Under the pieces are notes generated by a model. It saw only the letters and a program-made list of their open reading frames with translations. It was not told where the DNA came from and did not search any database. Position numbers and translations under genes: made by a program. Positions 1 to 10,499 of a DNA stretch of 64,000 nucleotides are shown here, in pieces (positions within the stretch are counted from its first letter, which is position 1; each line of letters opens with the position of its first letter). Origin of the DNA: Conoideocrella luteorostrata (Eukaryota > Ascomycota > Sordariomycetes > Hypocreales > Clavicipitaceae); the NCBI GenBank assembly GCA_032433595.1, contig JASWJB010000063.1, forward strand, positions 101,089 through 165,088, written 5' to 3'.

Positions 1-46
1 CCCATGCCTAGATTCGTTGCCCAGCAGAATATAGAAGAATGAGATC

Positions 47-1427
47 ATGCACCACCGGCCAGATCAGGGAATACATATTCTCATCATTGGTGGAGGCATC
101 GCCGGCCTCGCCCTGGGCATCGGTCTTGACCGTCGAAATGTCTCTTACACCATCTACGAGGCATCCACCGAATTGAGCTTCGCTGGCGCCGGAATAGCTC
201 TCGGACCCAACACCACTCGAGCGATGGCTCTCCTTGATCCCGCATTACGTGAAGCGTATGACAGCATCTCTACCAAGAACCAATCGCTAGGGAAGGAGCA
301 TCACTTTGCGGATTTTCTGCTCGCAGAGCCCCGTTTCGGAGCCAGTCAAGGTTTCCACGGCGCAGCAGTTGCATCAGAGCATTTTGTTCGGAGCGGTGCC
401 CATCGGAAAGACTTAATGGGGGTGATGAGGTCTCTACTATCGACGGACGACAAGATTGTGTTTGGCAAACGTGCCGTACAGGTCCGCCAGGTCGGCGACA
501 AAGTCAAGGTTGAATTTGCAGATGGGTCGTGCGTGGAAGCTGATGCCGTGGTTGGATGTGACGGCGGGAAGGGCGTCACCAGATGCGCCGTTCTGGGGGG
601 AACGTATCCTGATCAGGTTGATGTAGCGTACAGTGGTAGATACGTATATCGGGCTGTGATCCCACCCGGAAAGGGACAGGAGGTCCTGGGCGAATACGCA
701 GATGACAGCAAAATTTTCTTAGGCAAGGGGATATACTTTGCGGCATATCCGCTCTCGGGGGGAGGCTTCAACTTTCTTGCTGGGAGACAGACTGACGAAC
801 CGTGGGGTCATCCGCACTGGACATGTGAGGTGACCAAGGAGGATATGTTGAGAGACTTTGAAGGGTGCGACGCGAGGCTTCTTCGGTTGCTGGAAGTAAG
901 TACACTACCACACTCGAGCCGACACCATCTCTCCAAATAGGCCACCGGCCTCGTACTGTTTTTACTGATTGGCAATCGGCAAGTGGGCAAGTCCATTACG
1001 ATGGGGTCTTTTCCATCATTTACATACACCAACATACCACAACGGCCTGGTTGCCCTGCTGGGAGACGTAGCGCATGCTTCGACGCCGCATCAAGGCGCC
1101 GGCGCAGGGCAATGCTTTGAGGACGCCCTCGTCATGTCACATCTCCTGGCTAGGGTCAAGAGTGTTGCCGAACTCGAAGCTGTTTTTGAGGTATACGATT
1201 CGATATGCCGTCCTCGTGCTCAGGAAATTGTCCGCACCAGCAATGAGACCGGGCTGCTGTACACGATGACGCATCCAGATTGCGGCGAGGACATGGACAA
1301 GATTACGAGTAATGCCAGGCAAAGATTCCATTGGATTTGGACGCATGATTTGGAAGGTGACTTGAGACAGGCAGAGGATGGGCTGCAAGCCTCGATGGCG
1401 AGGCGATCGACGACAGAGAGCAGTTAG
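47..1427 (+). CDS. FAD-dependent monooxygenase (salicylate hydroxylase-like)
   Basis: Class A flavoprotein monooxygenase, expected to hydroxylate an aromatic or related small molecule using FAD, NAD(P)H and O2. My model is join(47..895, 984..1427), 430 aa. Exon 1 shows the Rossmann dinucleotide motif GGGIAG (residues 15-20) and the GCDGGKGVTR motif (170-179). Exon 2 carries the second FAD motif GDVAHASTPHQGAGAG starting at residue 310. The intron starts GTAAGT at 896 and ends CAAG at 983. This choice restores WASPLRW directly after LRLLE, as in the family, and avoids the in-frame TGA at 966-968; TACTGAT at 964-970 is a likely branch site. Length and motif order are normal for the family. Substrate cannot be told from sequence. 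The gene converges on the PLP enzyme 147 bp downstream. Only 46 bp lie upstream, so the promoter is outside the window. Confidence 0.88.
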
Positions 1428-1574
1428 CCCGGAGGCGGCGACGAACATTGCTCGAGTCGCTGTTTCCCGTTAAGCGATGTTATGTCTATGGACAATACAC
1501 GGTCTACGGACTGTCTATATAAACAAGCTGATAAATACTATTTTGCGTTTCTTATAGCCCGCGGCAGTGCCGTA

Positions 1575-2570
1575 CTAACCGAAGATCGTCTTCGTGATAA
1601 CCCCTTGGTCGTAGTTTGCGCCACACAAAACAACGACACTCGTCTGGCCAGCCACCTTCTCCGCAACTTTATTGTACCCAGCAAGAGCCAGAGCCGCAGC
1701 CCCTTCGACAATCATGTTCTCCTCAAACGCCATAGACCGCAGCGCGTCTGCGATTTCCTCCTCACTGCACACAACAACCTCCTCAACCACAGACATGGCC
1801 AGCGGAAGCGTAATGGCATCCTCATCCATGCCGCCCGCGACAGCATCGGCCAAAGTCTGCTCATGCTCCGTTTCCACCACGCGCCCAGCTTTCATAGACT
1901 CAGCAAGAGCCTTTGAGTTATGCGCAGAGACACCATATACTTTTATCCTCGGGCAAAACGCCTTGCAAACAGCCCCGATGCCACTAATCAAGCCGCCACC
2001 GCCCATAGCCACGAAGATATTATCCACATCCGGACACTGCTCGATGATTTCAAGGCCAATAGATCCCTGGCCGGCAACTATGTCAGGATCATTATACGGC
2101 GAAATGTAGGTATACGATTCCTCCGCAGCCAGCTTTTGTGCATGCTGCTCAGCGAGGCCGGTCTCAGCGCCGTGCAGAATGACAGTCACGCCATAAGACT
2201 GGATCTTCTTGAGCTTTGAAGACACGACAGATTCCGGCAGAACAACAGTGAGTTCCTTGGAGAGCGCATGCGCGGCGCAAGAGGCGCCGATGCCGTGGTT
2301 TCCTGACGAGGCTGTTATGAGGCGCTGCCCGGAGCTGCTGCTGCCTTTACTGGAGGACAATGATGAAGGTGCAGACATTTTGGACATGGCGCCTCGGATC
2401 TTGAACGAGCCGGTGAGTTGAAAGTTTTCTGCTTTGAAGAGGAGCTGGGTGCCGTCATGGCGAGAGCTGTTGGATCGGGATGGGATGACGGGCGTTTGGT
2501 AGATGTGGCTGCGGATTCGGCTCCTTGCTTGCACTGCCTGCGCGGCGGTTTCCAAGTATGTCGGCTGCAT
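1575..2570 (-). CDS. PLP-dependent serine racemase / threonine dehydratase-like enzyme
   Basis: Fold-type II PLP enzyme of the serine racemase/threonine dehydratase group, 331 aa, single exon. The Schiff-base lysine is K57 in the motif SFKIRGA. SSGNHG (88-93) is the substrate-binding loop and the tetraglycine GGGGL (190-194) holds the cofactor phosphate. The protein ends just after the catalytic domain, so it lacks the C-terminal ACT-like regulatory domain of biosynthetic threonine deaminase. That favours a catabolic dehydratase, serine racemase or hydroxyaspartate ammonia-lyase. A Ser-rich low-complexity stretch (about 64-80) interrupts the fold near the N-terminus and probably forms a surface loop. 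No signal or targeting peptide is evident, so a cytosolic location is likely. Exact substrate is undetermined. Confidence 0.9.
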   Translation of the reverse strand: MQPTYLETAAQAVQARSRIRSHIYQTPVIPSRSNSSRHDGTQLLFKAENFQLTGSFKIRGAMSKMSAPSSLSSSKGSSSSGQRLITASSGNHGIGASCAAHALSKELTVVLPESVVSSKLKKIQSYGVTVILHGAETGLAEQHAQKLAAEESYTYISPYNDPDIVAGQGSIGLEIIEQCPDVDNIFVAMGGGGLISGIGAVCKAFCPRIKVYGVSAHNSKALAESMKAGRVVETEHEQTLADAVAGGMDEDAITLPLAMSVVEEVVVCSEEEIADALRSMAFEENMIVEGAAALALAGYNKVAEKVAGQTSVVVLCGANYDQGVITKTIFG

Positions 2571-2765
2571 GGCGGAGGGGAGGGGTTTTGCTACAGAGGG
2601 TCTTTAGGGAATGGGGGACAAGTGGTAATATACCGGGACATTTATGAATGTTGTTCGTAAATTAACCTCGTGGCCTCAATTTATAAACAGGAGCACAATG
2701 TCAAGTATATACTCGTAGGCAGTGACGGGGGTACCCACTCTGCAAGGGCGCGGGTTCCATGCGGA

Positions 2766-2781
2766 TACGGAGTACTCCGTA
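2766..2781. repeat. Perfect 16-bp palindrome of the TACGGAGTA family
   Basis: TACGGAGTACTCCGTA reads the same on both strands. It is one of about 30 short noncoding elements in this window sharing the TACGGAGTA/TACTCCGTA core. Confidence 0.9.
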
Positions 2782-3201
2782 GAGGTTGGATACCGAACTA
2801 ACTAACTAACTAACTAACCGTTCGCTTGTTTCGGTAAACTCCTGCCAGGGTCCAGCTGCGGGTTTGTCTCCTGTCTCACGTAGCATTTGACCGGTTTCGC
2901 CTCTGCAAGTCTGTAGTAAGCGCAGTGTCGGTGGCAGCATCGCGGAAGATCTCTCAATCGCCCAAGTTCATTCATGGCGTCCAAGGCCGTGGTGTGCGAT
3001 ACGTGCTCTGGTGTACACCGAGGGCAATCCTCTGATTCCCTAGTTCCTTTAGGGCTAATTCCGGTACGGTTCAATTGCAGTGACTGAAGAGTGTCAATGA
3101 AGTGAGGTATCATTTATGCAAGCCTTCTCCGGTATGGGATTTACATGTCTCAATATGAAGACTTGGAGGTCGCTGATCTCTGACCCCTTCATCCGGTCTC
3201 C

Positions 3202-3202
<1 letters not shown>

Positions 3203-3257
<55 letters not shown>
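3203..3257. repeat. (TC)n microsatellite
   Basis: Uninterrupted TC dinucleotide run of 55 bp. It is long enough to be polymorphic between strains. Confidence 0.98.
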
Positions 3258-3259
<2 letters not shown>

Positions 3260-3520
3260 GCTTTGAACCACGAGTTCTGCGTCTTCCAACTGACACATCA
3301 AAATGGCTCCCAAGGATACCGCCGTCAACCAAAGCAGCTCGTCAGCCATTTGGTTGATGGGAAAGAATTTTGGATCCTATACGCAGCAGGCGTCGTGTGG
3401 TCTGGATTGTGCACTCTGCACTACTGACGCAGGAGCAGCAAAAGCACTAACCAACCCCAGCACCGGTCATTCACCCGCAACAAGCCAGGCCAGCTACAAC
3501 CGTATAACGTCTTCTCTTTC

Positions 3521-3551
3521 AAAAAAAAAAAAAAAAAAAAANNNNNNNNNN
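3521..3551. other. Poly-A run ending in a 10-N assembly gap
   Basis: Twenty-one A residues (3521-3541) are followed directly by ten Ns (3542-3551). The N count is probably a placeholder, so the true gap length is unknown and could hide sequence. Confidence 0.97.
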
Positions 3552-3624
3552 AGCATATGTTTCCCCCAGCTTGGTGCTGTACATGAGAGATTGAGCCATG
3601 ACTACTCCGCTGCTTCTCACGCCC

Positions 3625-4122
3625 TCATAGCTTAGGCTCTATTCTCATCTGCGTAGTGCTCCAGCCTCCACTGCCGGCACCGCCGCCGCCCCCTCCTCCT
3701 TCTTCATCATCGCCTTCATTGTTCCCTTTCTTCGTTCTCCTGATCTTCCTCACGATGAAAACTCTCTTTTTTATCCTTCCTCCTTGGCCACCCGCTCCCG
3801 CCCCCTCTCCCAGTTTACCGCCTTCACCACCTTCAACTTCCAGCTCCTCTTCAATTTCTTCATCAATCTCTTCTACCTCTCGCTCGGCTCTCCTCTGCCG
3901 CTGCCTCCGTCCTCCTCCAAACCCCTCGCCGCCGCCTCCACCACCACCGGCTCGTCCCCCTCCTCCTATTTCCCCCTCGTTGCGCTTCAGTCTGTTTAAC
4001 TTGTGTTCTACACTTTTTGTGATATCCTGATCGCTGTCCTCAGCTGCGATGTTGACTGGAGAGGCTGCAATGGGTGTATTCGAATGTGTAGACTCCGCGT
4101 CGGCCGAAGAGTCTTCAGGCAT
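3625..4122 (-). CDS. Hypothetical Gly-rich charged protein (doubtful)
   Basis: Open frame of 165 codons. The predicted protein has an acidic Ser/Asp-rich N-terminus (1-35), a short basic helix-like segment KLNRLKR, then Gly-rich blocks alternating with an acidic Glu segment and a basic segment RIKKRVFIVRKIRR. No known domain is recognised. The other strand also has an open Pro/Ser-rich frame over the same bases, as expected for low-complexity C-rich DNA, so coding status is uncertain. Favouring the minus strand are the non-repetitive N-terminal 45 residues and the mix of charged residues. It could be a disordered nucleic-acid-binding protein or a chance ORF. Confidence 0.3.
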   Translation of the reverse strand: MPEDSSADAESTHSNTPIAASPVNIAAEDSDQDITKSVEHKLNRLKRNEGEIGGGGRAGGGGGGGEGFGGGRRQRQRRAEREVEEIDEEIEEELEVEGGEGGKLGEGAGAGGQGGRIKKRVFIVRKIRRTKKGNNEGDDEEGGGGGGGAGSGGWSTTQMRIEPKL

Positions 4123-5303
4123 GTTGTGTGTAGAAATGATGTATTCGAGACTCGTGAGTGCCGTGAAAACACCTGTGAGGAATTATATCGTGAAATAGTA
4201 AGTCGCAGCGACAAGACCATATGCGTAAAGAAACAGAAAAGCTGTCAAAACCCCCGAGTAACGAAGTGTTCAGCTCATGAACGATTCTTGCATTTAAATA
4301 GTGATTCTGCACAAGCCAAAATATCTTCGTGCCCATTTGAGACCCTCTCGTAGACAGTATGCCTTTCCGTCTTAAAGTGTATCCACGATGTATGCACAGT
4401 TACTCCGTTCGCCGTGGTCTATTTGCACGCTTAAGCAGTCCACGCAAGGTTTGGCTGAATGTGGGACGCAGCGAACTACTGTAAAGCTTGTGTTAGTCTC
4501 TTGATACCGTCTCGTTCTAACTAAACCAAGGCAATGCATTCTATGGTAGCTAAGCTACTAACTGTACAAGCGCCTATATGCAACCGCAACCGAACCTGTT
4601 CGACTTGGACTCGCCACCAACGTCTTGTCCATTGCATTGCTATTTTTGCCAACAGATATCTCCTCGTGAGGTCTGTGAATTGCGTACTCCGTAGTCTAGT
4701 ATGGATTGGATAGTGCGCTAGACTACTCCGTAATGCCACTTCGAATTGAAATACTGGTGATTTCATCTCCTAGAGTTGGCCATGTTATTTCCGCTCGCTC
4801 CGCTCCCACGCCATAATCGTCTAGGACTATACTTGGCTATGAGGCCAAGATTGGTAAATGCATTGGCAACACTAGTGAAAGGCATAATTATTAGTTACTC
4901 CACACTCCACTCTGTGGTGGGACTTGTCAGCCCAGCACAGCTGTTTCACAATTGTGCCGGCTTTGGCTTCGGCTAGCTGGCTCACAATCACGCTGATGAG
5001 GAAGTGTCTCAGGGCCAACGCCCGATCGAGAAGGTCGGTACGGATAGTTACGGAGTAGTTATTGACAAGGTGACAATGCGTTAGATGCGTAGTATGGGCA
5101 TGACTAGCCCTTCCGCATGATGGCCGTATTGGCTGGCACCAGTAGTGCTTCTCACCCCAGGCAACAACAAGAGATGCCGTGTCGGCTATTCCGTAGGGTT
5201 CATCAAATTTCATGTATACGTGAGACGGGTAGATGCACGGAGTAAGAGAGAGTAAGAGAAGAGCAGTCGAATTAGCTTCGCGTACAACACACCACATAGC
5301 TAC
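4123..5303. other. Intergenic, no gene seen
   Basis: No credible coding signal. It contains three members of the TACTCCGTA/TACGGAGTA family (4685-4693, 4724-4732, 5049-5057). The first two sit at the edges of a short inverted segment with TAGTCTAG and CTAGACTA arms. Confidence 0.7.
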
Positions 5304-6554
5304 CTAGTTATTGGGCCCGTGAAGGATCCAACTCAAGTTGAACCTCCTCCACACAATCGCGCGATGATCATCCTTTGACCCGTTCGTCTGGTAAAAATCC
5401 GTCTCGACCAACGCACCAACCTTGAAATCCGCCGTCTTCGTCATGCTCGAATAGCCGCCCTCGTTGCCGGCCCCCGAAACAGCCGCGTCGCTCAGCTTGC
5501 GCCCATAGTCAAACTTGGCGGCGTTGCTGTCATAGCTGATTCTCACGCGCATGAACCTTCGCGAGTTCTTGTCGGCTGAGTTGAGGAACAGCACCCGCGA
5601 GGGGCCCTTGGAGTCGGCACGGTTGTAAAGAAGCGTGGATCCCTCGCAGGCGGGGTCGGGAAGGCCGTTATCCAGGGCAAATGCACCGAAGGACGATGTG
5701 GTTCCCCGAGCCACCTTGCGGTAGTCGTCGTCCTTCCCGGCACGATCGTTGCGATATAGCTTGCCGTCGGGAGTCTGCGCGATTGTGCCCTCGGCTCCTG
5801 CTCCGGTGAGACGTTGATATGACCATGTCCTTTTGCCCGGCTCACCGCGGCCAATGATGTTTCTTCCATTGGCTGGTATGATAATCTCGCCTGCGCCTGA
5901 GCCACCTGATGAGACGATGCCATTGCCAGGGCCGACGGCGTCCCACGACCAGCCTTCTGGGGTGAGTTGCTTGGTCAGGTCCAGAGGCTCCGACCACGTC
6001 TTGCCATCATCGGTGCTCTGTGTCATGTAAAGATGCCGTCTGCCTTGCCAAGTGGCGTCAATCTTCTTGGTGATCCTGCCATTGGGCAATTTGTCGCCTC
6101 CGCCTTGGCTGTAATCGCCGCTGTTCCAGCTTAAAAAGAGGTAAACCATCTTGCCGTCAACAACCGGCGTGGGATTGCCCCAAGTGCCATTTCCCGCGCC
6201 AACGACCTCTTGAAGTCTCTCCCAGTCATCTGGGTCGGCTCCATGATTGTCAACCGTCTTGGTGCGCTTGAAGACGAGATTGATGTCGCCGAAATCGCGG
6301 TTGTCGTGGCGTCGGCCTTCAGCAAAGGCGAGGATACGGCCCGTGGTGGTGGTCACGACCGCGGGGATGCGAAAGGAGTGAAAGCCAATACCGCTTGATA
6401 GCTTGTCCGAGCCGTCCATGTTTGAACTCCTAAAGAGCGGGAATACCTTGGAATACGGAGCTGCGGTCTTGGCTGGGTCATTCACAGCCGCCACACCCAG
6501 ACTGGCGCCTAGCAAAGCTGTAAGCCAGCCGTGGAGGATCGAAGTGCTTCTCAT
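5304..6554 (-). CDS. Secreted exo-alpha-sialidase / KDNase-like, GH33
   Basis: BNR-repeat neuraminidase of family GH33, 416 aa, single exon, expected to hydrolyse terminal sialic acid or KDN from glycans outside the cell. A signal peptide covers about residues 1-23 (hydrophobic LTALLGASLGVAAV). The FRIP motif (61-64) supplies the first triad arginine R62. The acid/base aspartate probably lies in the HDNRDFGD segment (83-90). One clear Asp-box, STDDGKTW, is at 180-187. The general-base glutamate E304 is in CEGS, and the nucleophile Y368 is in EGGYSSM. Length matches fungal secreted sialidases of about 400 aa, such as the Aspergillus fumigatus enzyme, which prefers KDN. All catalytic positions that I can place are intact, so the protein is probably active. 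Sialic acid versus KDN preference cannot be decided here. Confidence 0.93.
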   Translation of the reverse strand: MRSTSILHGWLTALLGASLGVAAVNDPAKTAAPYSKVFPLFRSSNMDGSDKLSSGIGFHSFRIPAVVTTTTGRILAFAEGRRHDNRDFGDINLVFKRTKTVDNHGADPDDWERLQEVVGAGNGTWGNPTPVVDGKMVYLFLSWNSGDYSQGGGDKLPNGRITKKIDATWQGRRHLYMTQSTDDGKTWSEPLDLTKQLTPEGWSWDAVGPGNGIVSSGGSGAGEIIIPANGRNIIGRGEPGKRTWSYQRLTGAGAEGTIAQTPDGKLYRNDRAGKDDDYRKVARGTTSSFGAFALDNGLPDPACEGSTLLYNRADSKGPSRVLFLNSADKNSRRFMRVRISYDSNAAKFDYGRKLSDAAVSGAGNEGGYSSMTKTADFKVGALVETDFYQTNGSKDDHRAIVWRRFNLSWILHGPNN

Positions 6555-8259
6555 TGCGGTAGCAACTTGTCGAGCTTATGCTAGATCAGAAGGGGTTCTA
6601 CGTTGCGAGGCTTGCCAGTTGAGGAGGAGGAAGGAGGGAACATTCAAAATCATGTCACGGTATTTCATATAGTTGACTGAACTGGTTGACCTGGACCTTG
6701 CTTATGTATAAGATGAGTTGTGTTAGTGCTGTAAGTCGGGAAGCAAATCGCCGTGCTTACTCGCATGCCAGGAACGAATGCGACAATGGCCGGAGTCCAC
6801 CACGAGCCCGAATAGTGCTTCATTTAGAGATCTCCCGTAGTTCCATTGGCTCTATAGATGTTAGTCTCCGCATATGCTGCACGCTAATGTTTAGTTGCAG
6901 TGCCTGCGCAGCTTGAGCCGGGTAATCACAGAAATAGGCAGAGCAAAAGCAGAGCCACACATTGCAATCCGTTTAAAAAAAAAAAAAAAAAAAGGGTACA
7001 TCGAACGAGAACAATTTTTCGAAATTGGCATTATTGGCATTATTTACAAGTTCATGGTGAGCCTGGGTCATTAGATATTAGCATTTCTATGTGTGATCGC
7101 AGGAGTAGGAGTCTTCAGGTATGCTTTCTGGTCATTCGCCTCTCAGGCTTCCCGACAGTCACGGCATGGTGTCATGCATTCTAAGCAACTACGCTACAGA
7201 TCGGGAAGCATACTATTTCGGGTAGAGAGACTCTAAAATTGACCAGTACCATAACCCTGGTCGTCCACGTGGGTGTTCGAACCGGGCGTCATCCTTGTCT
7301 GCTATTTGCAGCGATCAATCATCCATGGGGAACTAACTGCATCAAGGTGCCGGGAATTCCCAGATAGTGGGCGATGCAGACGTCACTTGCGAGGAATTCT
7401 TTCGTGTAGATTATTTGAGATATATCGCCTAATAACTTGAGTTTACACCGCCCCGTAGCGAGTCTCTTCGGTTGATTGCACAGCGACGCTGCTCTATCCG
7501 AAGAACGAGTGATTGGTCTAATCACATCCCCGACCGATCATAAAGTTAATGCGGAAGATAAAGTCAATTATGAACTATTATATATTTCACTCACCGTGAC
7601 CAGACATGATCTTGGGAGCATGGTGCTCTAAAGCCTGCGGAAGATCCATAGTCGGCGCTGGCTATATAGAGAGGAGTAATGGAAGACAAACCCTCCATGA
7701 TTGAGGCTGCCGGGAGACTAGCAAGCAGTTAGTTCGGTCAAGTACGCGTTCAACTCGCAGAGCTAGGAAACAACTGTTGCACATCACCATAGCTCAGTGA
7801 AACAACTATTAAATGTCTCATTTTTCCAACGGTAACGGGCTGTTGTTGAGACGGACAATGTCAATCTCATCGCTCAGTTATAAGGAAAGTAGCAGATATC
7901 GTGAGTAGAATATCAACGTATTCATCTACAATCCTCCGCCCGACGTTCAAAGGAGTCCCTACAGGTTTGGTGTCTTAAAAGACTAGAGACTAATCCGACG
8001 TCATCATTTCACGTCACTGAGCCCCGAACGAGGGCGGAGATGTTATTTCTCAAGACCGGATCGACGGAATGTTTCCCCACCTGGGGCTTGAATTATCGCG
8101 TGATTTGCTATAATATTAATATCGGCACAAGCTGCCATGCTAGAGTCTGGCTTAGATTCATCTCCCTTCCGTGTTATGTAGCAGGCTTGGGTGGCCCCGG
8201 TCTTTTGTCAGGCGTCCATCCCTCATGGGATCACTCCGGAAAGACTCCTCTGGTATAGT
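6555..8259. other. Intergenic, poly-A run, no gene seen
   Basis: No coding region recognised. A run of 19 A (6975-6993) is present. The last few hundred bases may contain further decayed sequence downstream of the NLR relic, including a possible ankyrin-like fragment on the minus strand near 8170-8300, but it is too degraded to call. Confidence 0.5.
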
Positions 8260-10499
8260 ATCAGCATGAGCACAGTGTTCGTTGGAATGGATTTCTATAC
8301 CAAACATCCGTCGATAGACCTGCCACTTCCACAATTCGATTTCCTATTGCACCTAGCAACGCGGGTCTTCGGGTAAATCTTCTATACCAAGGAACCGCCC
8401 TCAGGCGGGTAGCGACCTCCATGTTCCCTTTCTGTATTGCACGTGATAAAATGGAAGGACTATCTATCGTCGCAGTAATTGGCTTCCACAATCGCGTCTG
8501 TTGGAAGTTATCGTTGGAATTGAAGAGCTCCAGATAAAAGCGTATGTATTCACCAGAACGACACATGCCCGATGGACGCTGATGGAATGATGCTGAAATA
8601 AATTTGACGATATAGTTGCAGGGTGTGCTAAACCTGTGAGCAGAAACTCACGGGCAGTTTGATGAAGGAAGTAAATTTTGTTGTGACGAACTGAAGCGAA
8701 CAATTCACATAAGGATCAAAGCCCTAACCTAAAGGCTTCTTCGTCCTCCAAGTCAAGATTATAGAAAGACTGAAGTATCATGAATACGCATAGCACCTTT
8801 CATCTTGAAAGTTTGAATGACCAACTCGCCGCCAAAACGATACTCAGGGCCTTCCGAACAATTGGATCATTCTTAGACCTGCAAAGAATTAGCTCACATG
8901 CCTCATTAATACTTTTTGGAAACACTGTAATAGCCGACTCAACCCGTTTTTGTGTTTTCTTAAAGTCTTCCTCCTCCAAATAATCGAAGACAAGGTTTGC
9001 CCAAAGACAGGTGTGCGGTTGGTTGTTCTCTGTAGTCTTTGCTCCAGATGGCTCTTGATATTAAGGCTCGAGGCACTTCTGCTCGGATAGTAGATTTACC
9101 CAATGTGTAATAACGCGATTTACTTCTTGGATGGTGCTTTCTGACTACTCCTCTCTTGCCTGGTACACACAAATATTTGAAGAATCTAATAAATCATGAA
9201 ACTTAGACACGATTCATTCATACGCCGGACATGTTAGGTGCCACTATGATCTGCTAATGCCTGGCGCGTTGCTGCGAAATTGGTTTTGTATACTCCGCAT
9301 TAAGTGTGCAAGCTCTGATCCGGCACATTCCTCTGGCGCATCAAAGACTATAATCATAGGCCCTGCATTTGAGTCTTTGACGGCGCTCCATAGGACCTCC
9401 CAGAGCGATACTTTAGAATTAATCAGATTTTCGCCATTCTTATCAAAGTGCGGCAAGGCATGTTCAATCAGAAAAGGCCTTGGTGAGAAGATCTGATGAA
9501 GCAGTGTGCAAAGCGCTTGCCTAATAGTATTCGGGTCTTGGCCTTTCAAGAAGAAGCGCAAAGTTGCCGACTGTGGCAAGGCATAATTGATCAGGTATTT
9601 GACTAATACTGACTTTCCACAGCCAGGATCCGCGGTGACTACTGGGGGCCAGACTCCTGTGCCAACCAGCTTTGGAAGTGCTCGTGTTCAAGGGACCACA
9701 GACATGTGCCTTCAATTCCTTCCTCCATCTGGGTCCTTATATTACTCGTATGTGGTATTACTATCGGCCTCGCAGAGGCCGATAACACTTCTATCGTTTC
9801 TCTTGCTCTACTTTTGACCGCCTCTCCTTGGTCCGTCCTTTCTGGACTTGGAGGTACTGCTTAGCTGTGTCCCACTGCTTCTCTACGGCGTCATGGATGT
9901 CTGCAAAAGTTTTACTACGTGTTAATAATATGAATCTGAGGCTCCCGGTGAGCAGAGATGATATCACCAATCTTCTTTTCGACTACAATGCTGCATAGAG
10001 CTACCCGACAGAGAAAATCTTTTACATATGCAGCTGCCGCCATTGTTACATAGCCCCGCCAGTCCTTATTCTTGTGGGAATATGAATAGTCACAGATACC
10101 ACAAATATCATGCATCGAACTTGACATACCGCCGTCAATCTCAACCCTTGGACTAATTATAACACCAGGAAAGCTATTCAGCTTGTCTCTTGCGACCCTG
10201 GCAGCTGAGGTGGTGCCGTGCCGCCATTCCGGCAACACCGCAATAACGACGTTAAGCCTCCCAATCTTTCCTAGCGTGTACTTGTTATTGTCTTTGGGTG
10301 CCACATACTCTGTTCCTTTGTGTATTTCAGCGAGAAAAGCTTGTGTGGCAACACACTCCGTAGTTATAGCGCAGATCCAGCCGACAGTATAGTCATCACA
10401 GGACACCGTCTCAGCGCCTTGTTGTCTGAGTATCGGCACCATCTCGTTTCCCCATCTTTTCTGAGCCAGATATAGCTTCCTAATCTTCCCCAAACTCAA
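8260..10499 (-). pseudogene. Decayed NLR-type receptor: PNP domain, NACHT, C-terminal remnant
   Basis: Relic of a fungal NOD-like receptor (STAND NTPase), read on the minus strand. The 9915-10499 segment encodes the start of a purine-nucleoside-phosphorylase-like effector domain (DYTVGWICAITTE, DNNKYTLGKIGRLNVVIAVLP) joined directly to its end (ICGICDYSYSHKNKDW, AAAAYVKDFL). The domain's middle is missing, suggesting an internal deletion. About 9500-9740 carries the NACHT lead-in (EHEHFQSWLAQESGP) and, in another frame, the Walker A motif ADPGCGKS, then RFFLKGQD. The frame changes at a run of five C near 9646. The NACHT frame includes the Walker B-like segment MIIVFDAPEE and stops at 9244. 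About 8740-9000 and 8464-8703 hold the downstream helical region, including KIYFLHQTAREFLL, in yet other frames. Multiple frameshifts and stops mean no full product is possible. Such receptors act in allorecognition or immunity in intact form. Confidence 0.85.
9762..9784. repeat. Short perfect inverted repeat (10-bp arms, 3-nt loop)
   Basis: TATCGGCCTC and GAGGCCGATA flank GCA. It lies in the linker between the PNP and NACHT parts of the NLR relic, next to a stop codon and a frame change. It could be a transposon footprint or chance. Confidence 0.8.

Larger units (their letters stand above)
2571..3624. other. Intergenic: simple repeats and assembly gap
   Basis: No convincing gene. The stretch holds a perfect 16-bp palindrome (2766-2781), an (AACT)n run (about 2797-2818), a long TC microsatellite (3203-3257), a poly-A run and a 10-N gap (3542-3551). 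An ATG with good context at 3303 opens a short frame that runs into the poly-A and gap; it may be the start of an unassembled gene, but it shows no recognisable domain. Confidence 0.7.

Noticed and set aside
3303..3541. Plus-strand ORF beginning MAPKDTAVNQSS
   Set aside because: Good start context but no domain, ends in poly-A and Ns; cannot be supported as a gene without closing the gap.
3656..4030. Pro/Ser-rich plus-strand ORF
   Set aside because: Low-complexity antisense of the Gly-rich frame; no non-repetitive sequence that looks protein-like.
7180..7310. TTCGAAC motif resembling a tRNA T-loop
   Set aside because: The flanking bases do not pair into a T-stem and no A-box, D-arm or acceptor stem could be found.
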